Shown here: in pieces, positions 31,984-42,269 of the stretch | Numbering within the stretch: the stretch's first letter is position 1 | Layout: each line of letters begins with the position of its first letter | Origin: Nitzschia sp. pyKryTriq1 | Lineage: Eukaryota; Bacillariophyta; Bacillariophyceae; Bacillariales; Bacillariaceae | Reading direction: 5' to 3' | DNA: 64,000 bases | Assembly (NCBI GenBank): GCA_956465555.1 | Contig: OY101122.1 | Location: forward strand, 1,003,001 to 1,067,000 | The notes under the pieces: generated by a model | Databases searched by the model: none | What the model was told of the DNA's origin: nothing | What the model saw: the letters and a program-made list of their open reading frames with translations, nothing else | Position numbers and translations under genes: made by a program

Positions 31984-32907
31984 ACTTTCTTACACTACTA
32001 GTAGTCGAGTTCTTCTTCAATACTACTCTATGATGATGAGGGAGGGAGGAGTCAGTCAGTCATATTTGGTGATAATCAGATGTTTGATCATCACAATTTG
32101 GATTCAATTGATCAATCGGTCAGATCTCTCCCCGTTCACCAATGTGGTGTCAACTTTACCTCCTTCACATTTATTACCCTATATGGTACATTTGTCCACC
32201 AGCACCACATATAGCTGAGCCTGGAGCTCTCTAGTGCTACTATGAGTTGCATTTATTTTTTGTTTAAAAAAGTATGGGTACTTGCAGAACAGCAGCAGCC
32301 AGTCTGCTCTTTGCTGCTTTGAGTACTTGAATAGATGGTCAATTTGACCAGAACTCGAAGTAAGAAGAGGACCTGTGTGTCAATACTATTCAGGGAGACA
32401 GAATGGCTTATAATATTTCGATACTGTGGGAAACTTCCTGTGGAGAAGGGGAAAAATAGCCAATGGCTCATTTGTGGTGGGCTAGAATGGAATGATACCC
32501 AACATTCGAGAAAATTGCAGCCTGCCCATACTACGAATGTGCAGTGCTTAGTGCTCTTATTGTATAAAGATCATCATTGCTGCAAGGTCATTTTTAATGT
32601 TGTGTTGACGAGAAAATCGATTTCTACTAGCTACGTGTACTCAGTATGGGTATATCAGAGACTACCACTATGAGTGAAGTGTGCTGTTGCCGCGAGAAGG
32701 ATTCGTCAATCTTGGTGGCTATTATCTTTCGCTTCGCATTACATAAGAACAGCATCCTGCCTCTCGGAGAACGCAGATCCCGACTTTAAATACTCCCGGC
32801 TAGACTAGTAGAGGATTTCAATGCTGTCGTTGCGTTCGTAATCCTTTGTCTCTCGTTGTACTGGTGTCAACAAGCGGATTTGTCCACGCTTTAGGGGCTC
32901 AACTTCC

Positions 32908-33010
32908 TGTACCGTACCAGGTACCGGTACAAGAGCAAGTACATACCGTACGAGCACCGTCCGAAGAAGGGGCCGTACTGGTACAGTATGTACGGTCGGT
33001 ACAGGTACGA
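32908..33010. repeat. GTAC-word cluster
   Basis: Contains CTGTACCGTACCAGGTACCG, CATACCGTACGAGCACCG and CGTACTGGTACAGTATGTAC. About 620 bp upstream of the phosphoribulokinase start. Confidence 0.6.
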
Positions 33011-33628
33011 ACAAGTAGATGTACGAACTCGTAAAGAGCAAACATGCACCACATTACCACATGTTAGCGCTTTTCGCATTCTCGAGAACGAGCGAGCCCC
33101 CGCCACAAAATAATGGAGCGAAGGACGTGTCTTCTTGCCACGTCTATTTCGGAAAAGGCGCGCCACGAAGTCAAAAGTGGGATTTCACAGATGGTCGGTC
33201 GGTCCCCAGAGAAATGATGCCGCGGAAACTCTACCAAGGTACGGCTTTTAACGACATATTGCTGTCCCGAAGAAAGATTTGTGTGACCAAAGAATAATAA
33301 AATACTTTTACCAATAATTGTTGTTTAGAGTATTTTGAAGGAAACAAACGTCGGTGTGATGAAAGTCTGGATTGGTGACGTTATTTTACCGTTCACGATC
33401 CTTAAATAACTCTAAGGACGTATCTTTTTGGGACACCACGTCGGTCCGGATCACCAAAAAAAAGGATTGAAGTCACGCACGCAATAACACACGCATTTCA
33501 GGTTCATTTCTTTCGCGTCGAACACGGAACACGCACGTCGTCGGTCGTCGAGCGATACAAGTAAAACAAAGGGAAAGCAAAACGATCGCAGTTCTCATAA
33601 ATTCATTTGGACGAAAGAAAGCAATACC

Positions 33629-34816
33629 ATGAAGATCGCTCTTACCGCTTTGACCTTCGGCTCTGTTGCCGCCTTCGCCCCGACGGCATTTATGCCGCGA
33701 AATGTTGCTGGACCCTCGTCGTCCAGTAGCCTTCAAATGGCGTTGAAGGACGGACAAACCCCCATTGTTATCGGTGTTGCCGCTGACTCTGGCTGCGGAA
33801 AGTCCACTTTCATGCGCCGCCTCACCAGCATCTTCGGAGGAGATGTTGTTGGTCCTCTTGGTGGAGGATTTGGAAAGGGAGGATGGGAGACTAACACTTT
33901 GGTTTCCGACCTCACCACCGTCATTTGCCTTGACGACTACCACTTGAACGACCGAAATGGACGTAAGGTGACTGGTTTGACCGCCTTGAACCCCCTTGAG
34001 AACAACTTCGACTTGATGTACGAACAGATCAAGGCGCTCAAGGAAGGAAAGACCGTCTCCAAGCCCATTTACAACCACGTCAACGGTACTCTTGACACTC
34101 CTGAAACCATCGAGCCCACCCCTATCATCATTTTCGAGGGTCTTCACCCCATGCACGACGCCCGTGTTCTTGAACTTCTTGACTTCAGCCTTTACCTTGA
34201 CATTTCCCCCGATGTCAAGCTTAACTGGAAGATCCAGCGTGACATGGAAGAGCGTGGACATTCCTTGGAGTCCATCATGGCCTCCATCGAAGCCCGAAAG
34301 CCCGACTTCGATGCCTTCATTGACCCCCAAAAGAAGCTTGCCGATATGATCATCGAAGTCCTCCCCACCGACCTCGACCCCGAGGACAAGAAGACCCTCA
34401 AGGTCAACTGCATCCAAAAGGAGGGTGTTGCTGACTTCATCCCCACTTACCTTTTTGACGAGGGTTCCACCATCGAATGGACTCCTGCTCCTTCCAAATT
34501 CTCTGCCCCTGCCCCAGGAATCAAGCTTTCTTACGGACCCATGGACTACTTTGGAGCTGCATGCCAAACAGTAACCATGGACGGAAGCTTCGACAACCTC
34601 CAAGAGCTTGTCTACGTTGAATCTGCCCTCAGCAACACCAAGACAAAATTCTACGGAGAACTTACGCAAGCCATGCTTGCTCTCGCTGACGCCCCTGGAA
34701 GCAACAACGGAACTGGTTTGATGCAAACTCTTGCTGCCTTTGCCATCCGGGACATCTACGAGAAGAAGACCAAGGCCGCCAACAAGGTTGCCAAGGAAAC
34801 TGCTGCCGCCGCCTAA
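33629..34816 (+). CDS. PRK: Phosphoribulokinase, plastid
   Basis: Single exon, 395 residues. It phosphorylates ribulose 5-phosphate to ribulose 1,5-bisphosphate, the acceptor for RuBisCO, in the stroma. The presequence MKIALTALTFGSVAAFAPTAF has the classic ASAFAP-type cleavage motif. The P-loop GVAADSGCGKST is at about residues 49-60. ICLDDYHLNDRNGRKVTGLT carries the catalytic Asp and substrate-contact residues; PIYNHVNGTLDTPE and IIFEGLHPMHD follow. Cysteines at the P-loop and in VICLDDYH match the redox pair of plant enzymes, though diatom enzymes are reported to be less redox-controlled. Codons are strongly biased to C-ending synonyms, unlike most neighbours, as expected for a highly expressed gene. 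This bias also opens a long antisense frame. Confidence 0.97.
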   Translation: MKIALTALTFGSVAAFAPTAFMPRNVAGPSSSSSLQMALKDGQTPIVIGVAADSGCGKSTFMRRLTSIFGGDVVGPLGGGFGKGGWETNTLVSDLTTVICLDDYHLNDRNGRKVTGLTALNPLENNFDLMYEQIKALKEGKTVSKPIYNHVNGTLDTPETIEPTPIIIFEGLHPMHDARVLELLDFSLYLDISPDVKLNWKIQRDMEERGHSLESIMASIEARKPDFDAFIDPQKKLADMIIEVLPTDLDPEDKKTLKVNCIQKEGVADFIPTYLFDEGSTIEWTPAPSKFSAPAPGIKLSYGPMDYFGAACQTVTMDGSFDNLQELVYVESALSNTKTKFYGELTQAMLALADAPGSNNGTGLMQTLAAFAIRDIYEKKTKAANKVAKETAAAA

Positions 34817-34830
34817 ATTTTCTCTCAAGC

Positions 34831-34836
34831 AAAAAT
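34831..34836 (+). terminator. Possible polyadenylation signal of PRK
   Basis: AATAAA lies 15 bp after the PRK stop codon. The position is somewhat close; it is a candidate only. Confidence 0.3.
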
Positions 34837-35160
34837 AAAATGACTGTTAAAATAGACATCAGCACTACCGGTATTTTATATGCTACTTCTGCCCTGTGAT
34901 CAGTCCCTGGGGATGCGAGACGTACATGTTTGTTGTCAAAGAAAGCATTGGCTTGATTTCTGTTGATCTGCTTTCGACCACTGTAACCTCTTATAGTATC
35001 CTACATTCAAGTGGAAGCAAATCATGCGAAGACAACGACTTGCTTGGTGCGGCCACTTAGAAGATGCTCCAAAACGTAGAACCAACTAAATTTGCTTTTG
35101 AAACCGTAAATTTATCTCTTTAGAATAGAGGCCCATCGTCTACGGTGCTCCATAGCTATG

Positions 35161-35553
35161 AAGTACCGGTAGTAGAGAAGCTACTACCGGTAGTAGAGTT
35201 TTGCTACCGTACCTGGTACCGCATATGTTTTGTTTTCGGTCGTCGAGGTGGGGTGAGAGGATGCGGGGGCAGAAAACGAGAACCCACGTACGTACGTGTA
35301 CGTCATTATTTCATTCATGCTGAGAAAACACAACAACATCATAATCATCATAATCATCTTCGACAAATACGACTTGAAATACTCGTACAGCGTACGGGCA
35401 CCTGGGGGGCGTGTACCTGTCTGTGGTACCTGGTACGGATCTACCGTACCTGGTACCTACTGTACTCCCGTACAGGTACACATACCGTAGGTAGACAGTC
35501 AGTACAGCATGACAGTACTCAGTACTGTGCAAGTACAGTACCTACAGTACTCG
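35161..35553. repeat. GTAC-word clusters with palindromic core
   Basis: First block 35161-35220 has AAGTACCGGTAGTAGAG, then the perfect palindrome CTACTACCGGTAGTAG (35181-35196), then CGTACCTGGTACC. Second block 35385-35553 has many GGTACCTGGTAC and GTACAGTAC words. The palindrome core recurs at 44168-44183. Confidence 0.65.
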
Positions 35554-35806
35554 TGTGCTCTACGGGCCGGCCCCCCCTTCCTCCCCCTCTTTTTGGCCAT
35601 CGGTTTTTCGCACACAGCGTTGGTGAGATGATGTGAGATGTGTACCGGTACCGGTTATTTTGATGTTGTTGTGTGCACTGTGTGTTGCACAACATCTACT
35701 GTACACTTTGATTTCAATGGACTCATTCCGTCTGATCCTAGACCAAAGTACCAGACTTGGGAATCCAGGCAACCTTTCGGAAACAGCTATTCATTAAGAC
35801 TTCACC

Positions 35807-37330
35807 ATGGCTGCGACTGTCAAGACTTTGGTGATCGCATCGCTATTTATTTTCGATAGAGCAAACAGTTTTGTTCCTTCGGGCATCGCGCGGCCTGTCG
35901 AATTTCGTGGGAGCGACACTTTGCTGGAGAGCAAAGGCTTTGGAGGTGGAGGGAAAAGTTCTTCAACAAAAGATTCTAATAAGAAGAAAAAGAAAGGGAA
36001 TAGGCTGGCCGATACGCTGGATGACAAACCGAAGAAGGCATCGTCCGTGAACAAACCGTTCGTCAGGTCGGAACAGGACGCTTTGCTCGAACAGCTGGCA
36101 AATCAGGCGGCGTCGACTTGTATCGGTCGTGCCGTCGCTTCGGCTCCGGTTCCAGAGGGAGGTATTGACCCGTTTTGGGAGCTCATGCCCTCGTTGATCA
36201 GCTCCAGATTTTCGAACGTGCCGGACAAGCAATTAGAACGTGTCGCTGGGATGGTTCGTCACACTCTTGATCCTATGCTGCCTCTGGAAGATTCTATCAT
36301 CAATGATCCGTTTAGACCACACAATGAGATACACGCATATATGCCTGGCTTAGGAGGAACGAAACCATTTTATGACCCAAGTCAAGTGAAATTGTGTAAA
36401 CTACTGAGCGAGAACTATGAAACGATCAAGGAGGAGTATCATGCATTGATTTCGGACAAGAAAGATAGATTCCAATCCGTCACTTCCATGAACTATGAAA
36501 GTGGATGGAAAACACTTGTTCTATTCTACAATGGACATCGCATCCCAGACTTCCCATACCATCTATGCCCCACAACGACGAAGATTTTGGAAACTGTCCC
36601 CCTTGCTGGGCGAGTGAGTTTGGAAACTGTTGTTGCTTATCTGGTTTTCTTTGATCCAAGATTGCAGTCTGACATTGCTGTCTTCTTTCACAAAATTGCA
36701 GATTGCTGGGTTCAATCGACAGCAACCAGAATCTGGCATTCCACTGCATAGTGACGGAAACAACATGTGGTAGGTCGGAATGTCAAGCATCATGGAACAC
36801 GGTGAACGAAACAGTCTCATTTTTTCTAACAATATTGCAACCGCCACTGCCACTGCAGGCTGACATGTCAAATGGGAATTCATGTTCCTGAAGGTATGAT
36901 AACTCGATGGCGTTACAGGCCGTACTCATTTCTCTTTAATGGCTCAATCCTTTCTTGAAAACCGTCTACTACTTCGCTGCTCGTTCGCCGAAACCAGGGG
37001 AGAAAGCTTGGATTCGGGTTGGTCCCGAGACCCGCAGGTGGAAGGAGGGCGAGTGCCTTTTGTATGATACCACCTACGAACATGAGACTTTCAATGAGCA
37101 CCCTTCGCAAGAGCGAGTAGTACTACACGTCGATTTCTTTAATACACTCAAGTTGACTCCAGTTGAGGTTCAGGTGATGCAATATATCTACTCGCTACGG
37201 GAGGAATTTATGAAAGCAGAAGGTGAATATAAAATGTGCTGTCACGTGCCTGTCTTGAAATTTGAACGCTCACAACTTAATTCCTCTTTGCCGCACAGGT
37301 GTTTCCAAGGTCGGAAAACATATTCTGTAG
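35807..37330 (+). CDS. Aspartyl/asparaginyl beta-hydroxylase family protein
   Basis: Five exons give 385 residues: 35807-36613, 36702-36769, 36859-36893, 37007-37222, 37299-37330. All joins keep phase and rebuild one domain: TVPLAGRIAGFNRQQPES, then the iron-ligand segment IPLHSDGNNMW, then LTCQMGIHVPEGAWIRVGPE, RRWKEGECLLYDTTYEHETF (second His) and RVVLHVDFFN. The family are 2-oxoglutarate/Fe(II) dioxygenases that hydroxylate Asp or Asn residues, usually in the ER lumen. The N-terminus is a signal peptide (VKTLVIASLFIFDRANSFVP), with an aromatic residue near the cleavage site that could also mean plastid targeting. Residues about 40-80 are Lys/Ser rich. Exon 3 is only 35 nt. The stop lies 39 bp from the convergent UBX gene. 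The last exon join is the least certain. Confidence 0.82.
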
Positions 37331-37369
37331 GCTCTGGTCCTATGGACAAGTGTTGTGACGGCTCAGAAT

Positions 37370-39261
37370 TTATGTAGATTCCTTGTTGTCAGCGCCATTA
37401 GTTTCTTTGATCGAGACTCGAAATCCTGTATTCTTGCCTAGACCAGCCTCCTCCAAAGTCTTTCCGATTTCCTCCCACTCAAATGTTTCTTTGCCATTCA
37501 TGGTAGTCAAGATGACATTCTCTCTTTCGACTTCGTACATGGCATCAACCCAATTAAAAATGTCGGTCAGTGGTTGTTCCGGGCTAAACCGCCGTTGACC
37601 AGAACGGCCATCCGCAAATCGCAGTGCAACTTTTTTCGTATCTTTGCCTTTGGGTTCTTCCGGCAAGGCTTCCTTGAGCCCCTTGCGCCGCTTTTCCAGT
37701 TCTTCCAATCGCTCTTGCTCGGCCTTCTCTGCTGCCAGTCGTTTTTCTTCTTCTTCCTTTTCGCGCTTTTCCCGTTCCTTGTCGCTCTTTTTGCTCTCCG
37801 TGTACCCCTCCTTGCGCTCCTTGAAATATTGAAGTTCTTTCAGTACTGTTTGCATGGCAGTATATTGCTTTGCGTGTCGCTTCCGCAACGTATTCAACCA
37901 AGAAGCCATCGAAGATGAAGAAGGCGGTGGGCTGCAATGGTGCTGTGCTACGACCTTGGGCACAATCTTGGATTGGCCTGTAGAAGAATCAACAACCTGA
38001 AAGAAGCGAGGATGAGACGACAACCACAATTTGAAAAGCACACGTTGAATTTTTTGCTTACCATTGCTGCATATACCACCACTAAAGAAGGCTTCTTTCC
38101 ATCTTTGGAGGCTTTTGCCTTGATTTTGAGTCGTTTCATGGCGGTGGTGGACTCGGATGATCCAGCCTTGGCACCCCAGAACAGAAAAGATCCTGTATCC
38201 TCACCCTTGGATCGAGCACGTTGATTAGCGGCTTCCCCAACCTCGTCGCTCAATATGCTCTCTATTGCGATGGCGTCCTTGCTCTCTGAAGATTTCTTGT
38301 TTGGCTTTTCCGCCGGCAGGAAAATTACAAGCAACCGAGCTTGTGCCCTTGCCTCTAGAAGTGCCGTGGAAAGTGATCCACCAATGACAGAAGCACCCCC
38401 TTCGGTTTTCCGTTCATCTTTGACACCGTACGAGGAGGCTAGAAATGTTCCCAAATCAGATGGCTTTTTAGCTTTGGAGGACGATTTTTTCGGCGCCTTG
38501 ACCCCACTCCCCTCCTTTCCTTTGGACGCAGCAGCCATTTCGTCTCCTTCGTCGGCGTCGCTCTCACCAGATGATTCTACTTCTTCGTCTTCTTCGGGAA
38601 ATGTCAAGGCAGCTTTCACCATTCGTTGTAGAGTCGCCAAGACTTTTTGTACCATTGGAACCGGCTCTGCGTCTTCGTCATCATCTTGCTCCTCGGCTTC
38701 TTCGTCTCCCTCCATGCCTGCTTGGATTGCCCGTTGAACGGCTTTGGTAGTAGAAATCACAACATGTTTCGTTACTTTCATCAATCCAATCAACAGCTTT
38801 TTCGTGTATGGAATAATTGTAGATTGTGTAATACTTCCAGCTTTTTCAATTACCGCCGCGAAATCCAATTCTTCTCCCTTGACGCCCTCTTCATCGTCTG
38901 CACCGTCACTTTCTTGGTCGGACGAACCTTCCTCTCCTTCATCGTCGCTCTGTTCTTCTCCTTCTTCTTCCTCATCGGATCCCCCACGAACCTCCAAGTA
39001 CTTATTGGAATCACCAACATAGAACGGCCTTGAAATAAATGCCAATGACACTATTTCACGACTTTTACTATTGGCGACATCCTCTACCGAGGAGGAGGAG
39101 GAGGAGCAGTCGTCGTCTCGGTGTACTACTGCTTGTAGACTTGTTTGAAGATCGAAAACTGTCGACTTTTCTGTTGGCGCTTTGGACTGAGCCGACGCCA
39201 CAAAAAACAGGAGCAGCAGCGTCCATGATAGGAATTGTGAGACACCTAAAGATTTCACCAT
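37370..39261 (-). CDS. UAS-UBX domain protein with signal peptide (FAF2-like; candidate SELMA cofactor)
   Basis: Two exons, 39261-38062 and 37996-37370, give 608 residues; the 65-nt intron interrupts the last UAS strand (VVYAAM-VVDSS). ATG 39261 starts a strong signal peptide (SWTLLLLFFVASAQS). A long acidic region (about 95-230) follows, then the thioredoxin-like UAS domain (LGTFLASSYGV, ALLEARAQARLLVIFLPAE, FLFWGAKAG), a Lys/Glu coiled coil, and a C-terminal UBX domain (VALRFADGRSGQRRF, LTDIFNWVDA, LEEAGLGKNTGFRVSI). This is the FAF2/UBXD8 order; such proteins recruit Cdc48/p97. The signal peptide is unusual for that family and lacks an aromatic +1 residue, a pattern that in diatoms points to the periplastid compartment where symbiont-derived ERAD-like import machinery (SELMA) works. 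ER location is the alternative. Confidence 0.82.
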
Positions 39262-40007
39262 GGCCGAAGAATAATACTTGAATGAATGATGTAAACTGCT
39301 ACTTGTGGTGACAAAGAGCGAGAGAGGTGAAGAGTACACTGTACAGTACCAGTGCCTGGTAGTCTGCTCTAGAGAGCTACTAGAGGCTAGAGAGATGGCC
39401 TACTGTACTCGTACCGAGCGAGTTGAGGTGAGAGAGTCTTCTACAAAAAACGAAATGAACATTTTTTATTTGCATGGCCTCTCGAGACAAAAAGCTTCAA
39501 TTTGAAAAAAGTGCCGCCACGGATGGATCTTGCTAGCTTGAACATTCCACGTTGCAATTTACGTAGATTTTGTACGAGACAGTGAAATGGCGCGCGCGCG
39601 CCGGCGTCGAACGGACAGAATTGTAATGACGTCATAGGATCATTATTATTTTTTATACATCATAAATAATGTTTTGCTTGCTTGTTGATAATAATGCCGA
39701 CCGACCAGTCCGATCTGTGTCATGACTGAAAACAACGCAAGGACAAGTACATACTGGTACACGTACCGGTATGAAAGTGACGATGACCCCGCCCGACGGC
39801 AGACAGCAGAGCGAGCGTGTTCGCTCCATTTCGTGCCGGTACCAGGTACCAGGAACAGTACAGTACCGGTATGCCTTTTCCATTTTTCCATTGTTCATGA
39901 ACGAGTTATTGCGGTCATCATCATCATCGTCATCATCATCATTGACCGTTGACCATTGAAGGAAAGCTGTTTCCCTTTTGCTTTCATTCGTGTTGCCCCC
40001 TCTTGAA
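39262..40007. other. Divergent intergenic region with GTAC/ACCGGT cluster
   Basis: A GTAC-word cluster lies at 39746-39872, an alternating GCGCGCGCGCGC run near 39590-39602, and a weaker GTAC stretch at about 39333-39350. No gene supported. Confidence 0.55.
39746..39872. repeat. GTAC-word cluster
   Basis: Contains AGTACATACTGGTACACGTA, GGTACCAGGTACCAGG and CAGTACAGTACCGGTATG. Confidence 0.55.
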
Positions 40008-41108
40008 ATGAAGTCCTCTTCCGACGGACACTTGTACCCCCAGAATAAGGAGAAGGCATTGTCGCTGTACAGGCAAGCCAAGGTTAGATATTCCATCTTG
40101 GCCAACCAGCGATGGTTCCGAGTGTTGGTTCCTTGGATGCTGGCGACAACCTGGCTCATATGGGGAGTCGGTAAGCAGCGCGAGGTAGTTCATCTGAAAA
40201 AGGTTCAGTTGGAATTCCCGAGTCCTTCGATTGACAATGTCACGCATTGGTGTTATTTGAACAAAGCTGGAACCGGCAACATGTATCGGTCTTCGATTCA
40301 CATCCCCTACGCTGTCGAGTGGTTCGCAGGTTGCTGGTCATGGTTAGAAGCCCACAACCAAACGAATTTGCAAACATCGCGTGCTGCCATTTCTTTTGAC
40401 CGGAACATTTACAAACACTTTCTTGTGAAACCCAGCTTTCCCGAATGGAACCGCGGATTCTTCCATGCGCAGCAAATTCCGGTGTTATTACAAGACGAAC
40501 CTCCTACGGAACAACCAGTGTTTTTTACAAAACCGTTGGGTATGGAGACTTGGTTTGGGAACCCTCATTCGTGTTATAGTTTGAGGGAGCGACTCTGGAA
40601 GGCGTTGAATATTCAGCCACCTTCGACTGGCACGACGCCAGCAACTTCGCGGGTGCACATCGGCTTCGTCGAACGACCGGCACGTCGATTGATTGTTGAT
40701 TCCGATCAATTGGCGCAAGACTTGCAGCAGCACTTTCCGAATGCCACAGTATCCTACCGGATTATTGAGGAAGATATCACGTTGGCCGATCAGGCGAGTT
40801 GGTTCGCCCTACAAGACATTGTCATCATGGCGCATGGGGCAGGAGCAACGAACTTGATTTTCATGCGACCGGACACCCAACTTTTGGAACTTTTTCCGAT
40901 TAACTTCTTCACTGAAATGTATCAGACGTTGGCCCAGCAATGTGGTGTCCATCATGATTGGTACTACGATGGAGGAGCGAATCCCAAGCAAGACATGCAA
41001 GACCATTTTGACGAACGAGGTTGGCGACGAAATCAGAATATCCACATCACGTTGGATCAACTCAAATCTCGTGTCGAACAAATGATGGTCAACTTGAAGC
41101 AGTATTAG
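40008..41108 (+). CDS. Glycosyltransferase family 61 protein, type II membrane
   Basis: Single exon, 366 residues from ATG 40008 (MKSSSDGHLY); the frame extends a little upstream but has no ATG there. A basic head is followed by one membrane anchor (FRVLVPWMLATTWLIWGVG), giving a Golgi type II topology. The GT61 (DUF563) signature is in the C-terminal half: HIGFVERPARRLIVD, then the acceptor-proximal DIVIMAHGAGATNLIFMRPD and TQLLELFPINFF. GT61 enzymes include xylosyl-, arabinosyl- and O-GlcNAc transferases of protein glycans and cell-wall polymers; the donor and acceptor cannot be told. It is divergent from the UBX gene. Confidence 0.85.
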   Translation: MKSSSDGHLYPQNKEKALSLYRQAKVRYSILANQRWFRVLVPWMLATTWLIWGVGKQREVVHLKKVQLEFPSPSIDNVTHWCYLNKAGTGNMYRSSIHIPYAVEWFAGCWSWLEAHNQTNLQTSRAAISFDRNIYKHFLVKPSFPEWNRGFFHAQQIPVLLQDEPPTEQPVFFTKPLGMETWFGNPHSCYSLRERLWKALNIQPPSTGTTPATSRVHIGFVERPARRLIVDSDQLAQDLQQHFPNATVSYRIIEEDITLADQASWFALQDIVIMAHGAGATNLIFMRPDTQLLELFPINFFTEMYQTLAQQCGVHHDWYYDGGANPKQDMQDHFDERGWRRNQNIHITLDQLKSRVEQMMVNLKQY

Positions 41109-41498
41109 ACAGAGGGATCATCGCCTGTATCACCAGCGTTGGAAGATGATCAGAGGTGTGGTACCGGTACTTTATTCTAGCTAGAAAAGAATCGACAGGT
41201 AGGAAGGCATGAATGAATCACCATCCAGTCCTTGTTGCGAGGGCGAGGATGTGATGCGTGTGCTAGGCGAAACGATCATGAAGAAGAAGCGTTGAGCGTT
41301 CAGAAGGGTACAGTACTGGTACGAGAGCTAGTAGTGGAGGCCACGAAGTACGATCACTAGATTTTGTACTGAATGAAGTGGTTCTTCTACACATTTACGA
41401 TTTCCCTGCTAATGTTGGGTGCATGACAGTTTCAGGCACTTGATCGGACAGAATTTGCCCGTGCCATGGATGGGGACGAGGTCGGTATGCCTCAGTGC
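41109..41498. other. Intergenic between convergent genes
   Basis: Only scattered GTAC words (GGTACCGGTACT at 41160-41171, ACAGTACTGGTACG near 41310). Nothing else seen. Confidence 0.5.
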
Positions 41499-42269
41499 CT
41501 AGTTTTCCGAGATCGAGAGCATCAAGCTGGGCTGGTCGACCGGATCGTCTAGGTGGTCCAAGTCGAAGAAGATGAAGCAACGGGAGGGCTTCTTGAGCTG
41601 CTTGACGCGGCGGAGCTTTCCACAGAAGCCCTTCTGCCAGCGCTTGAGGACGGCGACTCCGTTGTTGCTTTGGTAGAATTCAGCATCCATGGCGTCAATG
41701 GTGGATGACATGAAGGAGTCGTCGTCTTTGCCATTCTTGCCGCAGAGGCGGCAACCGAAACTGACCGCGGTGGTCATTTTGGTGCGGTACTTGCGCTTGA
41801 ACCTGTTTTTCTTCGATCTACCGAGGGAAGCGACAAGGCTTTGGAAGGAGCTGGTGATAGTCCATTCGTTGTCATCGTCGTCGAGATCGCCTTCGTCCTC
41901 GGTATCACCTTGCATCATGGCATCATCATAATCGAGGTCGATCGGCTCGTGCATTACCTCCTTGATGAACACCTTGTCGAACTCGAAGTTGGTCATGTCA
42001 TGGGCTTCGTTGGCGGCGAGGATGAAGGCTTCTCGGATCATGGCAACGAGCTCCGGCGTCTCGACGACATCTTCATCGAGTTCATACGTCCAAACGGCTG
42101 GGGCCTGATGAGCCTCCAACTTAGACGCCACGAAACGTCCCGCTTCCTCTTTGGGAGCTCCCGCTATCTCTTTGGGAGCAGCATCAAAGGCCTCAGACGC
42201 CATGGTGCGTCCGAATGGTGCCAGGAGGGCACCAGCAAAAGAGGCGAAGACAAGGTTACAGAAGCGCAT
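41499..42269 (-). CDS. Secreted or ER protein, unknown, with acidic region
   Basis: Single exon, 256 residues from ATG 42269 (MRFCNLVFASFAGALLAPFG), chosen because it begins a signal peptide; the frame upstream of it is not signal-like. The body has a mixed region with a charged helix (PELVAMIREAFILAANEAHD), a strongly acidic run (DTEDEGDLDDDDNEW), and a basic part with paired cysteines (CRLCGKNGKDDD, GFCGKLRRVKQLKK). I do not recognise a family. No membrane segment is seen beyond the signal, so a secreted, vacuolar or cell-wall protein is possible; the mixed acidic and basic blocks would suit a mineral- or matrix-binding protein, but that is speculation. Confidence 0.6.
   Translation of the reverse strand: MRFCNLVFASFAGALLAPFGRTMASEAFDAAPKEIAGAPKEEAGRFVASKLEAHQAPAVWTYELDEDVVETPELVAMIREAFILAANEAHDMTNFEFDKVFIKEVMHEPIDLDYDDAMMQGDTEDEGDLDDDDNEWTITSSFQSLVASLGRSKKNRFKRKYRTKMTTAVSFGCRLCGKNGKDDDSFMSSTIDAMDAEFYQSNNGVAVLKRWQKGFCGKLRRVKQLKKPSRCFIFFDLDHLDDPVDQPSLMLSISEN

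Larger units (their letters stand above)
31157..33628. other. 2.5-kb intergenic region, longest gene-free stretch
   Basis: Divergent between the membrane protein and phosphoribulokinase. It holds GTAC-word clusters at 31386-31542, 31621-31670 and 32908-33010, and an 84-bp direct tandem repeat at 31821-31983. A frame at 32335-32673 (about 110 codons) matches nothing I know and is not called. Confidence 0.6.
34817..35806. other. Intergenic with GTAC/ACCGGT clusters and a palindrome
   Basis: No gene supported. GTAC-word clusters lie at 35161-35220, 35385-35553 and 35641-35655, and the palindrome CTACTACCGGTAGTAG at 35181-35196. Confidence 0.6.

Noticed and set aside
32335-32673. 112-codon frame in the PRK upstream region
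   Set aside because: No domain, no neighbour relation, isolated among repeats.
33473-34828. Long open frame (about 450 codons) antisense to PRK
   Set aside because: It mirrors PRK codon bias, has no recognisable domain, and PRK is certain on the other strand.
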